From Nitrososphaeria archaeon (GTDB lineage Archaea; Thermoproteota; Nitrososphaeria; Geothermarchaeales; JDFR-13): a stretch of 64,000 nt of DNA. How positions within the stretch are numbered: the first letter of the stretch is position 1; each line of letters opens with the position of its first letter. The translations under genes were made by a program, and so were the position numbers. Of this stretch, positions 1 to 9,074 are shown piece by piece. The stretch spans positions 124,001-188,000 of the forward strand of contig JALSHT010000006.1 in the NCBI GenBank assembly GCA_026982095.1, in the 5' to 3' direction. A model generated the notes under the pieces. It was given only the letters and a program-made list of their open reading frames with translations, was not told the DNA's origin and ran no database searches.

Positions 1-14
1 CGATTTTCTCAGGC

Positions 15-25
15 CAAATATATAT
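15..25 (+). promoter_or_regulatory. TATA-like box before the IPP isomerase gene
   Basis: The bases AAATATATATC lie about 40-50 bases before the ATG at 65. This is the right composition for an archaeal TATA box and would place transcription start near position 45. The window edge leaves little upstream context, so this is an inference from composition and spacing. Confidence 0.4.
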
Positions 26-64
26 CCTTATACGCTGTATTAGTATGACTTGGTAGAGTGGGGT

Positions 65-1159
65 ATGTCTTTTAAAGATGATATCGATCTAGAGAGTAGG
101 AAGTTGGAGCATATCGATATAGTGTTGAGTGAGAACCCAGTATATAGAAACTCTACTTGGCTTGAATATGTTATCCCAGTCCATTCATCACTTCCAGAGG
201 CTTCGCTGGAGGATGTAGATCTATCTATAGAGCTCTTTGGAAGGAGGTTCAGCTATCCAATATTGATAGACAGCATGACTGGTGGTGGTGAGGGGACTGA
301 AAAGATCAATAGGTTCTTGGGGGAAGCCGCATACAAGTATAACATTCCCATATCCTGTGGGAGTCAAAAAGCTATCCTTAAGGATCCCAATACCATATCC
401 ACATTTAAAGTCATTAGGGAGGTTGGTAGAGACTTATTCTTAATAGGTAATATAGGGGGTCAGGACCTCAGGGTTGACCCCATCGGTATTGCTGAGAGGC
501 TGGTTTCATCTATTGATGCGGATGCGATAGCGATCCACCTAAACCCTCTCCAAGAGCTGATCCAGCCTGGTGGTGAGAGGGATTTCAGCGGTGTTCTAGA
601 GGCTATAAGGGAGGTGGCTAAGGGGCTGGGTATACCTGTTATTGTGAAGGAGACCGGTGCTGGAATCTCCAGGGAGGTCGCTAAGATGCTTGAGTATGCT
701 GGGGTATCGGCTATAAACATATCTGGAAGTGGTGGAACAAGCTGGTCTGCTGTGGAGGCTATCAGGAATGAGCGTAGGGGGGATGATGTTATGGCGGAGG
801 TTGGTAGACTCTTTTGGAACTGGGGTATCCCCACTGCTGCAGCATTGATAGAGACTGTGTCATCTGTAGATATTCCTGTTATAGCATCTGGAGGCATTAG
901 AAACGGGGTAGACGTTGTTAAGTCACTGATGCTGGGTGCAGACCTGGTTGGTATGGCGAGTCCATTCCTCAAGCATTTAAGTATGGGTGTTGATGACCTG
1001 TATAGATTTATAGATAAGCTTGTTTTAGAGATGAAGATAGCTAGTCTCTTGACTGGTTCGATATCAATAGATGATCTTAGGAAGGCTCCAAAGGTAATTC
1101 TTGGACCTTTGAAGGATTGGATTGTCCAGAGGGGTGTCGATATTGGAGATATCGGATAG
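65..1159 (+). CDS. fni: Type 2 isopentenyl-diphosphate delta-isomerase
   Basis: This FMN- and NAD(P)H-dependent enzyme interconverts isopentenyl and dimethylallyl diphosphate, supplying both precursors for archaeal ether lipids. The protein (about 364 residues) is full length and has the TIM-barrel pattern of the family: DSMTGG near the N-terminus, the HLNPLQE segment, a GSGGTSW loop and the phosphate-binding run ASGGIRNG followed by GADLVGMA. ATG 65 is preferred over the in-frame TTG at 50 because it follows GAGTGGGGT. Its end overlaps the start of the prenyl synthase gene, so the two steps of lipid-chain building are translated together. Confidence 0.95.
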   Translation: MSFKDDIDLESRKLEHIDIVLSENPVYRNSTWLEYVIPVHSSLPEASLEDVDLSIELFGRRFSYPILIDSMTGGGEGTEKINRFLGEAAYKYNIPISCGSQKAILKDPNTISTFKVIREVGRDLFLIGNIGGQDLRVDPIGIAERLVSSIDADAIAIHLNPLQELIQPGGERDFSGVLEAIREVAKGLGIPVIVKETGAGISREVAKMLEYAGVSAINISGSGGTSWSAVEAIRNERRGDDVMAEVGRLFWNWGIPTAAALIETVSSVDIPVIASGGIRNGVDVVKSLMLGADLVGMASPFLKHLSMGVDDLYRFIDKLVLEMKIASLLTGSISIDDLRKAPKVILGPLKDWIVQRGVDIGDIG

Positions 1160-2132
1160 AAGCTGGTTTGAAGATAGATATAGGTTTTACAAGGAGAAGG
1201 TAGATTCATATATAAGGAACCTATCGAGTAGGGGTGATATTCCTGAGGAGCTTAGGAAATCTTCTTACCATCTAATATTAAGCGGTGGTAAGAGAATAAG
1301 GCCCGTCATCCTCATGGCTATTGTGGATATGCTAGGGGGTGATATTGATGAGGCTATCCATGCATCAGTGTCTATCGAGCTTTTACACAACTTCACACTT
1401 ATCCATGATGATATCATGGATGGGGATGAGTTTAGGAGGGGGGTTAAGACTGTCCACACTTTATTTGGTGAGTCACTGGCCATATTAGCTGGGGATTACC
1501 TATTCAGTCTAGTTTTTAAGCTCTTATCTACCAACTATGATGATTATAGGGCTAGAAGGCTTACCGAGATATATTCTAAGGCGTCTGAGAAGATATGTAT
1601 TGGCCAGGCGATGGATATTAACCCTGAGAGACACATAAGGTCTGTTGATGACTATCTAAACATGGTCTATTTGAAGACAGGGGCCCTTATAGAAGCTGCT
1701 TCTGAAGCAGGAGCTGTTATATCAGGTGTGGATGAGAAGGTAGTAAGGGATATCTCCCTCGCAGGTAGGAATATGGGTATAGCCTTCCAGATAGCGGATG
1801 ATCTACTAGGTATAATAGGTGATCCGAAGAAGACGGGTAAGCCGGTGGGTAATGACATTAGAAATGGTAAGATGACTCTGCCAGTTATATACTCTTTATC
1901 GAGGATGGATGACGTGGATAGGATGAAGTTTAAGCAGGTGTTTGGTAGAGACGTTAATGACTATACCGTAGCAGTTAAATTGATTGAAATTTACGGTGGG
2001 ATTGAGTATTCCAGGTCTGTGATGAGGAGGTATGCTGAGGAAGCTATAAGGATCATATCCACTTATGGATCTGGGGATAGTAGAAGGTTCATAATAGAAC
2101 TAATCAAATTCATAGTGAGTAGGGATAGGTAG
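1143..2132 (+). CDS. Geranylgeranyl (or farnesyl) diphosphate synthase
   Basis: This trans-polyprenyl synthase condenses IPP onto allylic diphosphates to make the C20 (possibly C25) chains of archaeal lipids. Both Asp-rich metal sites are present: HDDIMD early and QIADDLLG later, followed by GKPVGNDIRNGK. The SGGKRIRP substrate motif is also intact. Length (about 330 residues) is normal. I favour TTG 1143, six bases after GGGGTG, although GTG 1134 is also in frame; either way the gene overlaps the isomerase gene. Product chain length cannot be told from the sequence. Confidence 0.93.
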   Translation: MEISDRSWFEDRYRFYKEKVDSYIRNLSSRGDIPEELRKSSYHLILSGGKRIRPVILMAIVDMLGGDIDEAIHASVSIELLHNFTLIHDDIMDGDEFRRGVKTVHTLFGESLAILAGDYLFSLVFKLLSTNYDDYRARRLTEIYSKASEKICIGQAMDINPERHIRSVDDYLNMVYLKTGALIEAASEAGAVISGVDEKVVRDISLAGRNMGIAFQIADDLLGIIGDPKKTGKPVGNDIRNGKMTLPVIYSLSRMDDVDRMKFKQVFGRDVNDYTVAVKLIEIYGGIEYSRSVMRRYAEEAIRIISTYGSGDSRRFIIELIKFIVSRDR

Positions 2133-2134
2133 GT

Positions 2135-3820
2135 ATGATTGATAGGGACTTAATCTGGAGACTTGCTGCTGAGAATAGGCTTAAGTATGGTGAGGCCTCT
2201 ACAAAATCTGTTCTGGGTAAGGTCCTTGCATCTAAACCCGAGTACAAGAGTCGCATTAGAGAAGTCATTTCTGTGGTTGAGGAGGTGGTGAGAGAAGTTA
2301 ATAATGAGGATCTTGATCGACTTAGGGAGTTGATAGGTGATATTGGTAAGAGGAGGAAGAGGTCTACTGAAGAGTTTAACATCCCTGAGCTACCTAATGC
2401 TGTGGAGGGGAAGGTATACACTAGGTTCGCACCTAACCCAGACTTCGTTCTACACCTAGGTTCTCTACGCCCTCTCATCTATTCATATGAATACGCACGG
2501 AGGTATCGTGGAAGGTTCTACGTCAGGTTTGAGGATACAGATCCCAAGACTAAACGCCCAGAGCCTGAGTTCTACGAGGGTATTAGGAGGGATATAGAGT
2601 GGCTGGGTATAAAGCCTGATAAATACGTTTATCAGAGTGATAGGCTGGAACTGTATTATCAGGTTGCTAGGTGCCTGATTAGGAGGGGCTTGGCATATGT
2701 ATGTCTATGTACTAGGGAGGAGTTCAAGAGGTATGTCTCTAGAGGGGCGGCTTGTCCACATAGAGAACATGATGTTACTGTGAATGAGGAGCTCTTTGAG
2801 AGGATATTATCGGGTGTATATGGAGAGGGGGAGGCCGTATATAGGGTAAAGACGGATTTGAACCATCCAAATCCGTCGGTGAGGGATTGGGCCGGTTTAA
2901 GGATTATAGATACCTCTAGATATCCACATCCTAGAAAGGGTGATAAGTACATTGTATGGCCACTATACAACTTCAGCTGTGCCGTAGACGACCACTATAT
3001 GGAGATATCCCATGTTCTCAGGGGGTCTGAACACAAGGTGAATGAGGAGAAGCAGCACTATATATTTAGATATATGGGTTGGAGAGAACCTGTATATATC
3101 CATCACGGTAGAGTAGCTATTCCAGAGGGTATTCTGAGCAAGTCTAGGATATTGAAGGGTATAAAGGAGGGTTTGTTCAGCGGTGTTGATGATCCTAGAC
3201 TTGCTACTATAGCTGCCTTTAGAAGGAGGGGATTCCATCCAAAGGCGTTATACAACGTGGTTCTAAAGACGGGGTTATCAACTTCTATAACGACTATTGA
3301 CCTTTCAATGCTATATAGAGAGAATAAGAGGTTGATTGATAAGGATTCGAACAGGTACTTCGGTGTAAGGGAGCCGATTGAGATAGAGGTTTACATCCCT
3401 GAAGATCTGAAGGTCTCCATACGTAGGCATCCAGATTATCCCGAGAGGGGGTATAGAAGTTATTCTCTGGCGAAGGGGGTACATAAAATATTGATCGATG
3501 TAGGTGACGAGGGAAACCTGGGGAGAAGCTTCAGACTTATTGGTGTGGGAAACTTTAGAATGGATGGGGGTCTCTACACCCTATTCTCGAAGTCTGTGGA
3601 TGAGGCAAGAAGACTAGGTATCCCCTTCATACATTGGGTGCTTAGGGAGGGAGCTGTGAAGACTACGTTAATCTATCCAGATAGGATATATAGTGGATAC
3701 TCTGAGAAATATCTGCTTGGAGAAGGGGTTGGGAGGAATATACAGTTTGAGCGTCTAGGTTATTTTAAGATTGAGGATATCGATGGGGAAGTGGTTAAGA
3801 CTATATTCACCCATCCCTAG
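2135..3820 (+). CDS. gltX: Glutamyl-tRNA synthetase (archaeal GluRS)
   Basis: This class I synthetase charges tRNA-Glu. The 561-residue protein has the archaeal/eukaryotic GlnRS-like architecture. An N-terminal helical extension (about 1-95) is followed by the Rossmann domain beginning RFAPNPDFVLHLGS (the HIGH motif appears as HLGS), the FEDTDP segment, and the KMSKS-like ILSKSR near residue 335. A beta-barrel anticodon domain follows. It starts two bases after the prenyl synthase stop, so it probably shares that transcript. A tRNA-Glu with an intron is found at 39632. Confidence 0.95.
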   Translation: MIDRDLIWRLAAENRLKYGEASTKSVLGKVLASKPEYKSRIREVISVVEEVVREVNNEDLDRLRELIGDIGKRRKRSTEEFNIPELPNAVEGKVYTRFAPNPDFVLHLGSLRPLIYSYEYARRYRGRFYVRFEDTDPKTKRPEPEFYEGIRRDIEWLGIKPDKYVYQSDRLELYYQVARCLIRRGLAYVCLCTREEFKRYVSRGAACPHREHDVTVNEELFERILSGVYGEGEAVYRVKTDLNHPNPSVRDWAGLRIIDTSRYPHPRKGDKYIVWPLYNFSCAVDDHYMEISHVLRGSEHKVNEEKQHYIFRYMGWREPVYIHHGRVAIPEGILSKSRILKGIKEGLFSGVDDPRLATIAAFRRRGFHPKALYNVVLKTGLSTSITTIDLSMLYRENKRLIDKDSNRYFGVREPIEIEVYIPEDLKVSIRRHPDYPERGYRSYSLAKGVHKILIDVGDEGNLGRSFRLIGVGNFRMDGGLYTLFSKSVDEARRLGIPFIHWVLREGAVKTTLIYPDRIYSGYSEKYLLGEGVGRNIQFERLGYFKIEDIDGEVVKTIFTHP

Positions 3821-3830
3821 ACACATAGGT

Positions 3831-3840
3831 TTTTAAATTA
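3831..3840 (+). promoter_or_regulatory. TATA box for the L7Ae ribosomal operon
   Basis: TTTTAAATTA lies in the 57-base gap after gltX, about 25 bases before a predicted start near 3862. It precedes a GGTGAGGTGAGG ribosome-binding stretch and the ATG at 3878. Position and composition fit an archaeal promoter separating the lipid/GluRS genes from the translation block. Confidence 0.55.
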
Positions 3841-3877
3841 TTCCTGTGATAACCTTAATAAGGTGAGGTGAGGCAGC

Positions 3878-4258
3878 ATGACAACATTACCATTTGAGAC
3901 GTTTGAGCTGCCTAAAGAATATCTTGAGGCTGCCTATGAAGCCTTGAAATATGCTCTTGAGGTTAGGGGGTTGAAACGAGGGACCAATGAGACCACTAAG
4001 GCGGTTGAGAGGGGATTGGCCAAGCTGGTCTACATAGCTCTAGACGTGGACCCTCCTGAGGTGGTGGCGCACCTGCCACTTCTGTGTAAGGAGAGGAAGG
4101 TCCCCTATATATTCGTACCTAGTAAGGCTGAGTTGGGTAAGAACGCGGGGCTAGATGTTGCAGCGGCCTCCGTAGCCATTGTAGATCCTGGTGAGGGTGA
4201 GAAGCTGGTTGAGGAGATAATATCATACCTCAAGAAGAGCGGGTATTTCCAGGGTTGA
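3878..4258 (+). CDS. rpl7ae: Ribosomal protein L7Ae (eL8), kink-turn binding
   Basis: L7Ae binds kink-turns in 23S rRNA and is also a core subunit of C/D and H/ACA guide RNPs and of archaeal RNase P. The 126-residue protein is typical: [13 protein letters not shown] (RNA-contact loop), VALD-like [11 protein letters not shown], a central CKERKVPY, and [16 protein letters not shown]. It opens a cluster with S28e, L24e and Ndk, an arrangement common in Crenarchaeota. Two C/D sRNA candidates in this window (38348 and 47978) would be clients of this protein. Confidence 0.98.
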   Translation: MTTLPFETFELPKEYLEAAYEALKYALEVRGLKRGTNETTKAVERGLAKLVYIALDVDPPEVVAHLPLLCKERKVPYIFVPSKAELGKNAGLDVAAASVAIVDPGEGEKLVEEIISYLKKSGYFQG

Positions 4259-4264
4259 TGATGT

Positions 4265-4489
4265 ATGAGTGAAGAGAAGTATAAGATGAGGGAGGATATT
4301 ACTCCGGCCGAGGTCATAGCTATAGTGGGTAGGACTGGGATGGCTGGGGAGGTGACGCAGGTAAGGGTTAAGATACTGGCTGGTAAGGATAGGGGTAGGG
4401 TAATAACTAGGAATGTAATCGGGCCTGTGAAGGAAGGTATGATCCTCATGCTGAGGGAGACCGAGAGGGAGGCTAGGAAGCTGAGGTAG
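4265..4489 (+). CDS. rps28e: 30S ribosomal protein S28e
   Basis: This small-subunit protein has the OB fold and sits near the mRNA exit site of the 30S subunit. The 74-residue product carries the S28e hallmarks [33 protein letters not shown] and the C-terminal [12 protein letters not shown]. It begins six bases after the L7Ae stop and ends six bases before L24e, so all are probably co-translated. Confidence 0.98.
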   Translation: MSEEKYKMREDITPAEVIAIVGRTGMAGEVTQVRVKILAGKDRGRVITRNVIGPVKEGMILMLRETEREARKLR

Positions 4490-4495
4490 TCTGGG

Positions 4496-4690
4496 ATGCC
4501 GACAACCAGGACATGTAGCTTCTGTGGAGGCGAGATTAAGCCTGGAAAAGGGGTTATGTACGTAAGGAACAATGGCACGATTCTATGGTTCTGCAGTAGG
4601 AGATGTAGAGTGAGTATGTTAGAGTTTAGGAGGGATGCGAGGAAGTTCAAATGGACTGCTAAATATGTCAAGGGTGGTATAAGGAGATGA
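4496..4690 (+). CDS. rpl24e: 50S ribosomal protein L24e
   Basis: This zinc-finger protein of the large subunit has 64 residues with the zinc ligands CSFCGGEI and CSRRCRVSM. The conserved [12 protein letters not shown] and [10 protein letters not shown] segments are present. The stop overlaps the start of ndk by four bases, indicating translational coupling. Confidence 0.98.
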   Translation: MPTTRTCSFCGGEIKPGKGVMYVRNNGTILWFCSRRCRVSMLEFRRDARKFKWTAKYVKGGIRR

Positions 4691-5100
4691 GTGTTGAGAG
4701 GACCCTGGTCTTCTTGAAGCCTGTGGCTGTTGAGAGGGGTCTGGTGGGTGAGATAATATCAAGGTTTGAGAGGAAGGGTCTTAAGATACTTGCTCTTAAG
4801 ATGATTAGGGTGTCTAGGGAGCTGGCTGAGGAGTTCTACTCGGTACATAGGGAGAAGCCATTCTTCCAGGAGTTAGTATCAAGCCTAGATGATAGGTATA
4901 TCGTAGCCATGATCCTAGAAGGTAGGTCGGCTATCAAAGTGGTTAGGAAGTTGATAGGTTCTACAGATCCTATTGAGGCGTCACCGGGGACTATAAGGGG
5001 TGACTATGCCCTTGACATCACTGAGAATATGGTCCACGCATCAGACTCGATAGAGAGTTTTGAGAGAGAATCTAGACTACTGTTTCCTGAAGGCTTCTAA
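4687..5100 (+). CDS. ndk: Nucleoside diphosphate kinase
   Basis: The enzyme transfers the gamma-phosphate between nucleoside tri- and diphosphates through a phospho-histidine. The 137-residue sequence is standard: [13 protein letters not shown] at the N-terminus, [23 protein letters not shown], and the catalytic histidine in NMVHASDS. Placement within the ribosomal cluster right after L24e is common in archaea. It starts with GTG or ATG at 4687, overlapping L24e. Confidence 0.97.
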   Translation: MSVERTLVFLKPVAVERGLVGEIISRFERKGLKILALKMIRVSRELAEEFYSVHREKPFFQELVSSLDDRYIVAMILEGRSAIKVVRKLIGSTDPIEASPGTIRGDYALDITENMVHASDSIESFERESRLLFPEGF

Positions 5101-5107
5101 ACCAACC

Positions 5108-5120
5108 CCTATTTATTAAT
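5108..5120 (+). promoter_or_regulatory. TATA-like box before aIF5B
   Basis: CTATTTATTAATT in the 80-base gap between ndk and the aIF5B ATG at 5181 is the only AT-rich box there. It is spaced about 60 bases from the start codon. This would allow the aIF5B-S6e-aIF2gamma set to be transcribed separately from the L7Ae cluster. Confidence 0.4.
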
Positions 5121-5180
5121 TATCTAGATACACTATTGGTTTGCCAATGGATACATATCAGTAGTTTCTGGGTGGTTGGA

Positions 5181-7412
5181 ATGGGTGATAAGGTTATAAG
5201 GCAGCCTATAATCACTGTTTTAGGCCACGTAGATAGTGGTAAATGTGTGGGTGGTGATGCGTATCTGGATATGAAGAGGTATAAGACTGTTGAGGATGCT
5301 TTCTACAATGAGGTTGAGAGGGTCTCATCTTTAGATTTATATGGACTTAAATATGTGGATAACAGGATTGGTAAGGTTGTATCCGAGAGGGTTGGGAAAT
5401 TCATCTACACATCCTTCTCAAATGGGGAGTATATAGAGTCTAGCTTTGAACACAGGTTTCTCGTGAGGCTCAAGCCATATCTATATAAATATGTGCCGGC
5501 TAATCGGCTGGAGAAGGGTATGGAGGTAGTCTCGAGTATAGGGGATGTGTGTGAGGAGGGTATAAAGACTACTAGGGTTGATAGGATAGTCAGGGTCTAC
5601 TCTGATAATACGTTGTATGACTTGGAGAGTCCTGGATACCATAACTTCATAGCGAATAGCGTAGTGGTACATAACACCTCCCTCCTGGACAAGGTTAGGG
5701 GGACAGCCGTGCAGATGAGGGAGGCTGGGGGGATCACACAGCATATAGGGGCTAGTATGTTCCCTCCTGAGACGCTTAGGCAGATATGTGGACCACTTCT
5801 AAGCAAGTTTGGTTTTGAGATTGTGGTGCCTGGACTACTGATTATAGACACTCCAGGTCATGAAGTCTTTTCAAATCTTAGGCGTAGAGGGGGCTCCGCA
5901 TCTGATATAGCTATACTGGTGGTTGACGTTACTAGGGGGTTTCAGCCTCAGACCCATGAGAGTATCCAGATACTTATTCAGAGGAAAGTCCCTTTCCTAG
6001 TGGCGGCTAATAAGGTTGATCTAATATATGGGTGGAAGCCGCAGAAAACTCTATCTATACTTGAATCTCTATCTAAGCAGGATAGGGATGTACATGTAAG
6101 ACTGGAGGAGAGGCTGGCATACATTATATCTGCATTAAACACCTACAAGTTCGATGCTGATAGATTCGACAGGGTTAGGGATTTTAGGAGGACGGTTGCT
6201 ATAGTCCCCGTTAGTGCAAAGACCGGGGAGGGTATACAGGAGCTTCTCACTATATTAATAGGATTGGTCCAGAGGTTCCTGATAAATAGGTTGGAGGTAG
6301 ATGTGAATAGGCCTGGATATGGATCCATACTTGAGGTTAGCTCTGAGCATGGTATGGGAAGGGTGGTTAAAGCCATTCATATAGATGGCAGTGTTAAAGT
6401 AGGGGATATTTTTGTTGCTATGGGTAGAAACGGTGTAGTCGAGAGGAGAATAAGATCTATTTTGATGCCTGCGCCATTGGATGAGCTTAGAGACCCTAGG
6501 AAGAGGTTTGTAAAGGTTGATACAAGCTATCCAGCAGCTGGAATCATAATAGTTGCTCCAGACTTGGATGAGGTTTATGCAGGGTCACCATTCTATAGCG
6601 TGAGGGAGGGTATGGAGATAGACATGGAGGGGGTTATCAAGAGTATTGAGGAGGAGGTTTCCACTATAAAGATAGATACTGATAAGGAGGGGGTTGTGGC
6701 CAAGGCAGACACCCTTGGTACTCTTGAGGCGATGGTGGCTCAGTTGAATAGGAAGGGTATTCCGATTAGGAAGGCTGATGTGGGGGATGTGTCGAAGAAG
6801 GATGTTGTTGACGCCTCAATAGTTAGGGAAAAGGACGTCCTGAGGGGTGTGGTACTAGCCTTCAATGTAGACGTGTTACCCGATGCCGAGGAACTGGCTA
6901 GATTAAAGAAGGTCCCGATCTTTAGGGGTGACATCTTATATAGGCTTATTGACGACTACCTAGGGTGGGTTGAAGATTATGTAAGGAGTAGGAGGGAACG
7001 CCTCTACCAATCTCTGGTGAAGCCGGGTAAGATACTGGTCTTAGAGGGTTATGTATTTAGGAGGAGTCGACCCGCCATCGTGGGGGTTAGGGTTGAGGCT
7101 GGGGAGATAAGGCCTAGGTGGAAATTGATTAGGGGGGATGGTGAGGTAGTTGGATCCATACATCAGATACAGGATAGGGGGGAGGCTATTGATAGGGCTA
7201 CTAGGGGTATGGAGGTGGCAATATCTATAAGGGAGGCTGAGGTTGGAGACGATTTTGAGGAGGGAGACTACCTATATGTATATGTGCCTGAGGAGGATGC
7301 TAGGACGCTCTTGAAGGAATTTATTTCAGACCTACCCAGCGACTATAGGGAGGCGTTGGAGGAGTTTCTAGAGATTGTTAGGAGTAGGAACCCCCTATTC
7401 GCCAGGGGATAG
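5181..7412 (+). CDS. infB: Translation initiation factor aIF5B (IF2) with in-frame intein
   Basis: This GTPase promotes initiator tRNA binding and subunit joining. The precursor is interrupted inside the P-loop GHVDSGK/T by a 144-residue intein (see 5244-5675); the spliced product would be about 599 residues. After the intein come G3 DTPGHE, G4 NKVD and G5 SAKTGEG, then domains II-IV ending in the acidic helix typical of aIF5B. ATG 5181 (MGDKVIRQP), five bases after GGTGGT, is the likely start; the open frame extends further upstream to 5136. Without splicing the G domain has no continuous P-loop, so splicing is presumably essential. Confidence 0.96.
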   Translation: MGDKVIRQPIITVLGHVDSGKCVGGDAYLDMKRYKTVEDAFYNEVERVSSLDLYGLKYVDNRIGKVVSERVGKFIYTSFSNGEYIESSFEHRFLVRLKPYLYKYVPANRLEKGMEVVSSIGDVCEEGIKTTRVDRIVRVYSDNTLYDLESPGYHNFIANSVVVHNTSLLDKVRGTAVQMREAGGITQHIGASMFPPETLRQICGPLLSKFGFEIVVPGLLIIDTPGHEVFSNLRRRGGSASDIAILVVDVTRGFQPQTHESIQILIQRKVPFLVAANKVDLIYGWKPQKTLSILESLSKQDRDVHVRLEERLAYIISALNTYKFDADRFDRVRDFRRTVAIVPVSAKTGEGIQELLTILIGLVQRFLINRLEVDVNRPGYGSILEVSSEHGMGRVVKAIHIDGSVKVGDIFVAMGRNGVVERRIRSILMPAPLDELRDPRKRFVKVDTSYPAAGIIIVAPDLDEVYAGSPFYSVREGMEIDMEGVIKSIEEEVSTIKIDTDKEGVVAKADTLGTLEAMVAQLNRKGIPIRKADVGDVSKKDVVDASIVREKDVLRGVVLAFNVDVLPDAEELARLKKVPIFRGDILYRLIDDYLGWVEDYVRSRRERLYQSLVKPGKILVLEGYVFRRSRPAIVGVRVEAGEIRPRWKLIRGDGEVVGSIHQIQDRGEAIDRATRGMEVAISIREAEVGDDFEEGDYLYVYVPEEDARTLLKEFISDLPSDYREALEEFLEIVRSRNPLFARG
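5244..5675 (+). other. Mini-intein (144 residues) inserted in the aIF5B P-loop
   Basis: The intein starts at Cys (CVGGDAYLDM, block A) directly after GHVDSGK. It contains a block B-like SSFEHRFLV and ends with block F LYDLESPGYHNFIANS and block G SVVVHN. The +1 extein residue is Thr, which completes the P-loop. The frame has no LAGLIDADG endonuclease motifs and is about the minimum splicing length, so it is a fixed mini-intein that can splice but not home. The insertion point is the known IF2 intein site of other archaea. Confidence 0.95.
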
Positions 7413-7465
7413 ATAGAAAATATTGAAATATTATTGCTTATCATCTCTTTAAAGGGTGTCCGGAG

Positions 7466-7825
7466 ATGGTTAAATTCAAGCTAAATATATCGGATCCAAA
7501 GGAGGGGAAAGCCTTTACTAAGGAGGTTGATGATCCTATCAGTTCCAACTTGATTGGACGAAGGATTGGTGATGTGATAGATGGGTCTCTAATAGGGTTG
7601 GAGGGTGTCAAGCTCAGGATAACTGGCGGGTCTGACCGGTCTGGGTTCCCGATGAGGCCGGACGTACCTGGGGGTGTCAAGAAATATATCTTGACTGGGA
7701 AGGGCGTGGGGCTTAAAACTATCAAGGGTAAGACTAAGAAGGGGTTTAGGAGGAGGATACTCGTCAGGGGTAATACGATAACGCCTGAGATATACCAGGT
7801 TAATCTAGTTATCGTGGAGGAGTAG
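7466..7825 (+). CDS. rps6e: 30S ribosomal protein S6e
   Basis: The small-subunit protein has 119 residues and shows the S6e core: FKLNISDPKEGKAF, SNLIGRRIGDVIDG, and GGSDRSGFPMRPDVPGG, followed by KGFRRRILVRGNTI. It starts 53 bases after aIF5B behind GGGTGTCCGGAG and is separated from aIF2-gamma by a single base. The S6e/aIF2gamma pairing is conserved in archaea. Confidence 0.97.
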   Translation: MVKFKLNISDPKEGKAFTKEVDDPISSNLIGRRIGDVIDGSLIGLEGVKLRITGGSDRSGFPMRPDVPGGVKKYILTGKGVGLKTIKGKTKKGFRRRILVRGNTITPEIYQVNLVIVEE

Positions 7826-7826
7826 T

Positions 7827-9074
7827 ATGTCTGAGCAGATGTATCAGGAGGTTGAGATACCTAGGCAGCCCGAGTTGAATATTGGCTCTGCGGGTCATGT
7901 TGATCATGGTAAGACAACCATTATACAGGCCTTGACAGGGAGATGGACTGCGACTCACAGTGAGGAGTTGAGACGTGGCATAACCATTAAGATTGGTTAC
8001 GCTGATATGCCGATATACAGGTTTGGATTGGGGGGTGGAGAGATTTACTGGTCTAGACCTAGGTATAACGGTGTAGACGGTGAGTTGGTTAGGGTTGTGA
8101 GCTTTGTAGACTGTCCAGGGCATGAGAGTCTAATGGCTAATATGCTGTCTGGAGCTGCGGTGATGGATGGGGCTATGTTGGTTATAGCAGCTAATGAGTC
8201 TGTACCTAGGCCGCAGACTAAGGAGCACGCTGTGGCACTGGAGATGCTGGGTGTGAAGAATGTAGTAGTAGTCCAGAATAAGATTGATATAGTGTCTAAG
8301 GAGGAGGCGTATAGAAATTATGAGGCTATAAAGGAGTTCCTATCTACAACCTCATTCGCGGATGCACCTATAATACCTGTCTCCGCCATCCATAGGGTTA
8401 ATCTCCACTATCTGGTGGAGGCCTTATATAGATATATTCCTCCTAGAGAGAGATATCCGGGTAAGCCGCTTAAGATGTTTGTGATTAGGTCGTTCGACAT
8501 AAATAAGCCGGGAACCAACTATAGGGATGTTGTAGGGGGTGTTCTCGGAGGCTCTATACTTGAGGGTAGGGTTCGTGTTGGGGATGAGATAGAGATTCTA
8601 CCTGGATATCTCTATAAGGAGGGGGGTAGGATTAGGCATAAGCCTCTATACGCCACTGTAGAGTCTCTAAGCAGTGGTAGGCTGAAGCTTGATGTGGCAT
8701 ATCCAGGCGGGTTGGTAGGTATCCAGACTGATCTAGATCCTTCCCTAACAAAGTCCGATGGGATGGTCGGTAATGTTGCAGGGGCTCCAGATAGCCTCCC
8801 TGAGGTCAGGTATGAGTTGTCCCTAGATATAGAGTTATTTAGGTATGTAGTCGGTACGGAGGAGAGCTTGGAGGTGAGGCCTATATCGAGGGGGGAGCCT
8901 CTCAGGCTTAACATAGGGCCTGCAACGACATTAGGTGTTGTTACATCAATCTCCGATGGAATATACCACCTGAACCTGTCAAGGCCTGTAGTGGCTGAGG
9001 AGGGTTGGAGAGCTGCTGTAGCGGCAAGGTATGATAACAAGTGGAGGCTAGTGGGGGTTGGAACGGTACTATAG
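7827..9074 (+). CDS. eif2g: Translation initiation factor aIF2 subunit gamma
   Basis: This is the GTP-binding core of the aIF2 ternary complex that carries initiator Met-tRNA. The 415-residue protein has the G1 P-loop GHVDHGKT, switch I region RGITIKIGYAD, G3 DCPGHE, G4 NKID and the G5-region VSAIH, then two beta-barrel domains. A linker (about 60-90) between switch I and G3 lacks the zinc-knuckle cysteines found in many aIF2gamma proteins. It follows S6e immediately and overlaps the PIN protein gene at its end. Confidence 0.96.
   Translation: MSEQMYQEVEIPRQPELNIGSAGHVDHGKTTIIQALTGRWTATHSEELRRGITIKIGYADMPIYRFGLGGGEIYWSRPRYNGVDGELVRVVSFVDCPGHESLMANMLSGAAVMDGAMLVIAANESVPRPQTKEHAVALEMLGVKNVVVVQNKIDIVSKEEAYRNYEAIKEFLSTTSFADAPIIPVSAIHRVNLHYLVEALYRYIPPRERYPGKPLKMFVIRSFDINKPGTNYRDVVGGVLGGSILEGRVRVGDEIEILPGYLYKEGGRIRHKPLYATVESLSSGRLKLDVAYPGGLVGIQTDLDPSLTKSDGMVGNVAGAPDSLPEVRYELSLDIELFRYVVGTEESLEVRPISRGEPLRLNIGPATTLGVVTSISDGIYHLNLSRPVVAEEGWRAAVAARYDNKWRLVGVGTVL

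Noticed and set aside
4105..4671. 188-residue minus-strand frame opposite L7Ae, S28e and L24e
   Set aside because: It spans three certain ribosomal genes on the other strand; the reading frame is an antisense by-product.
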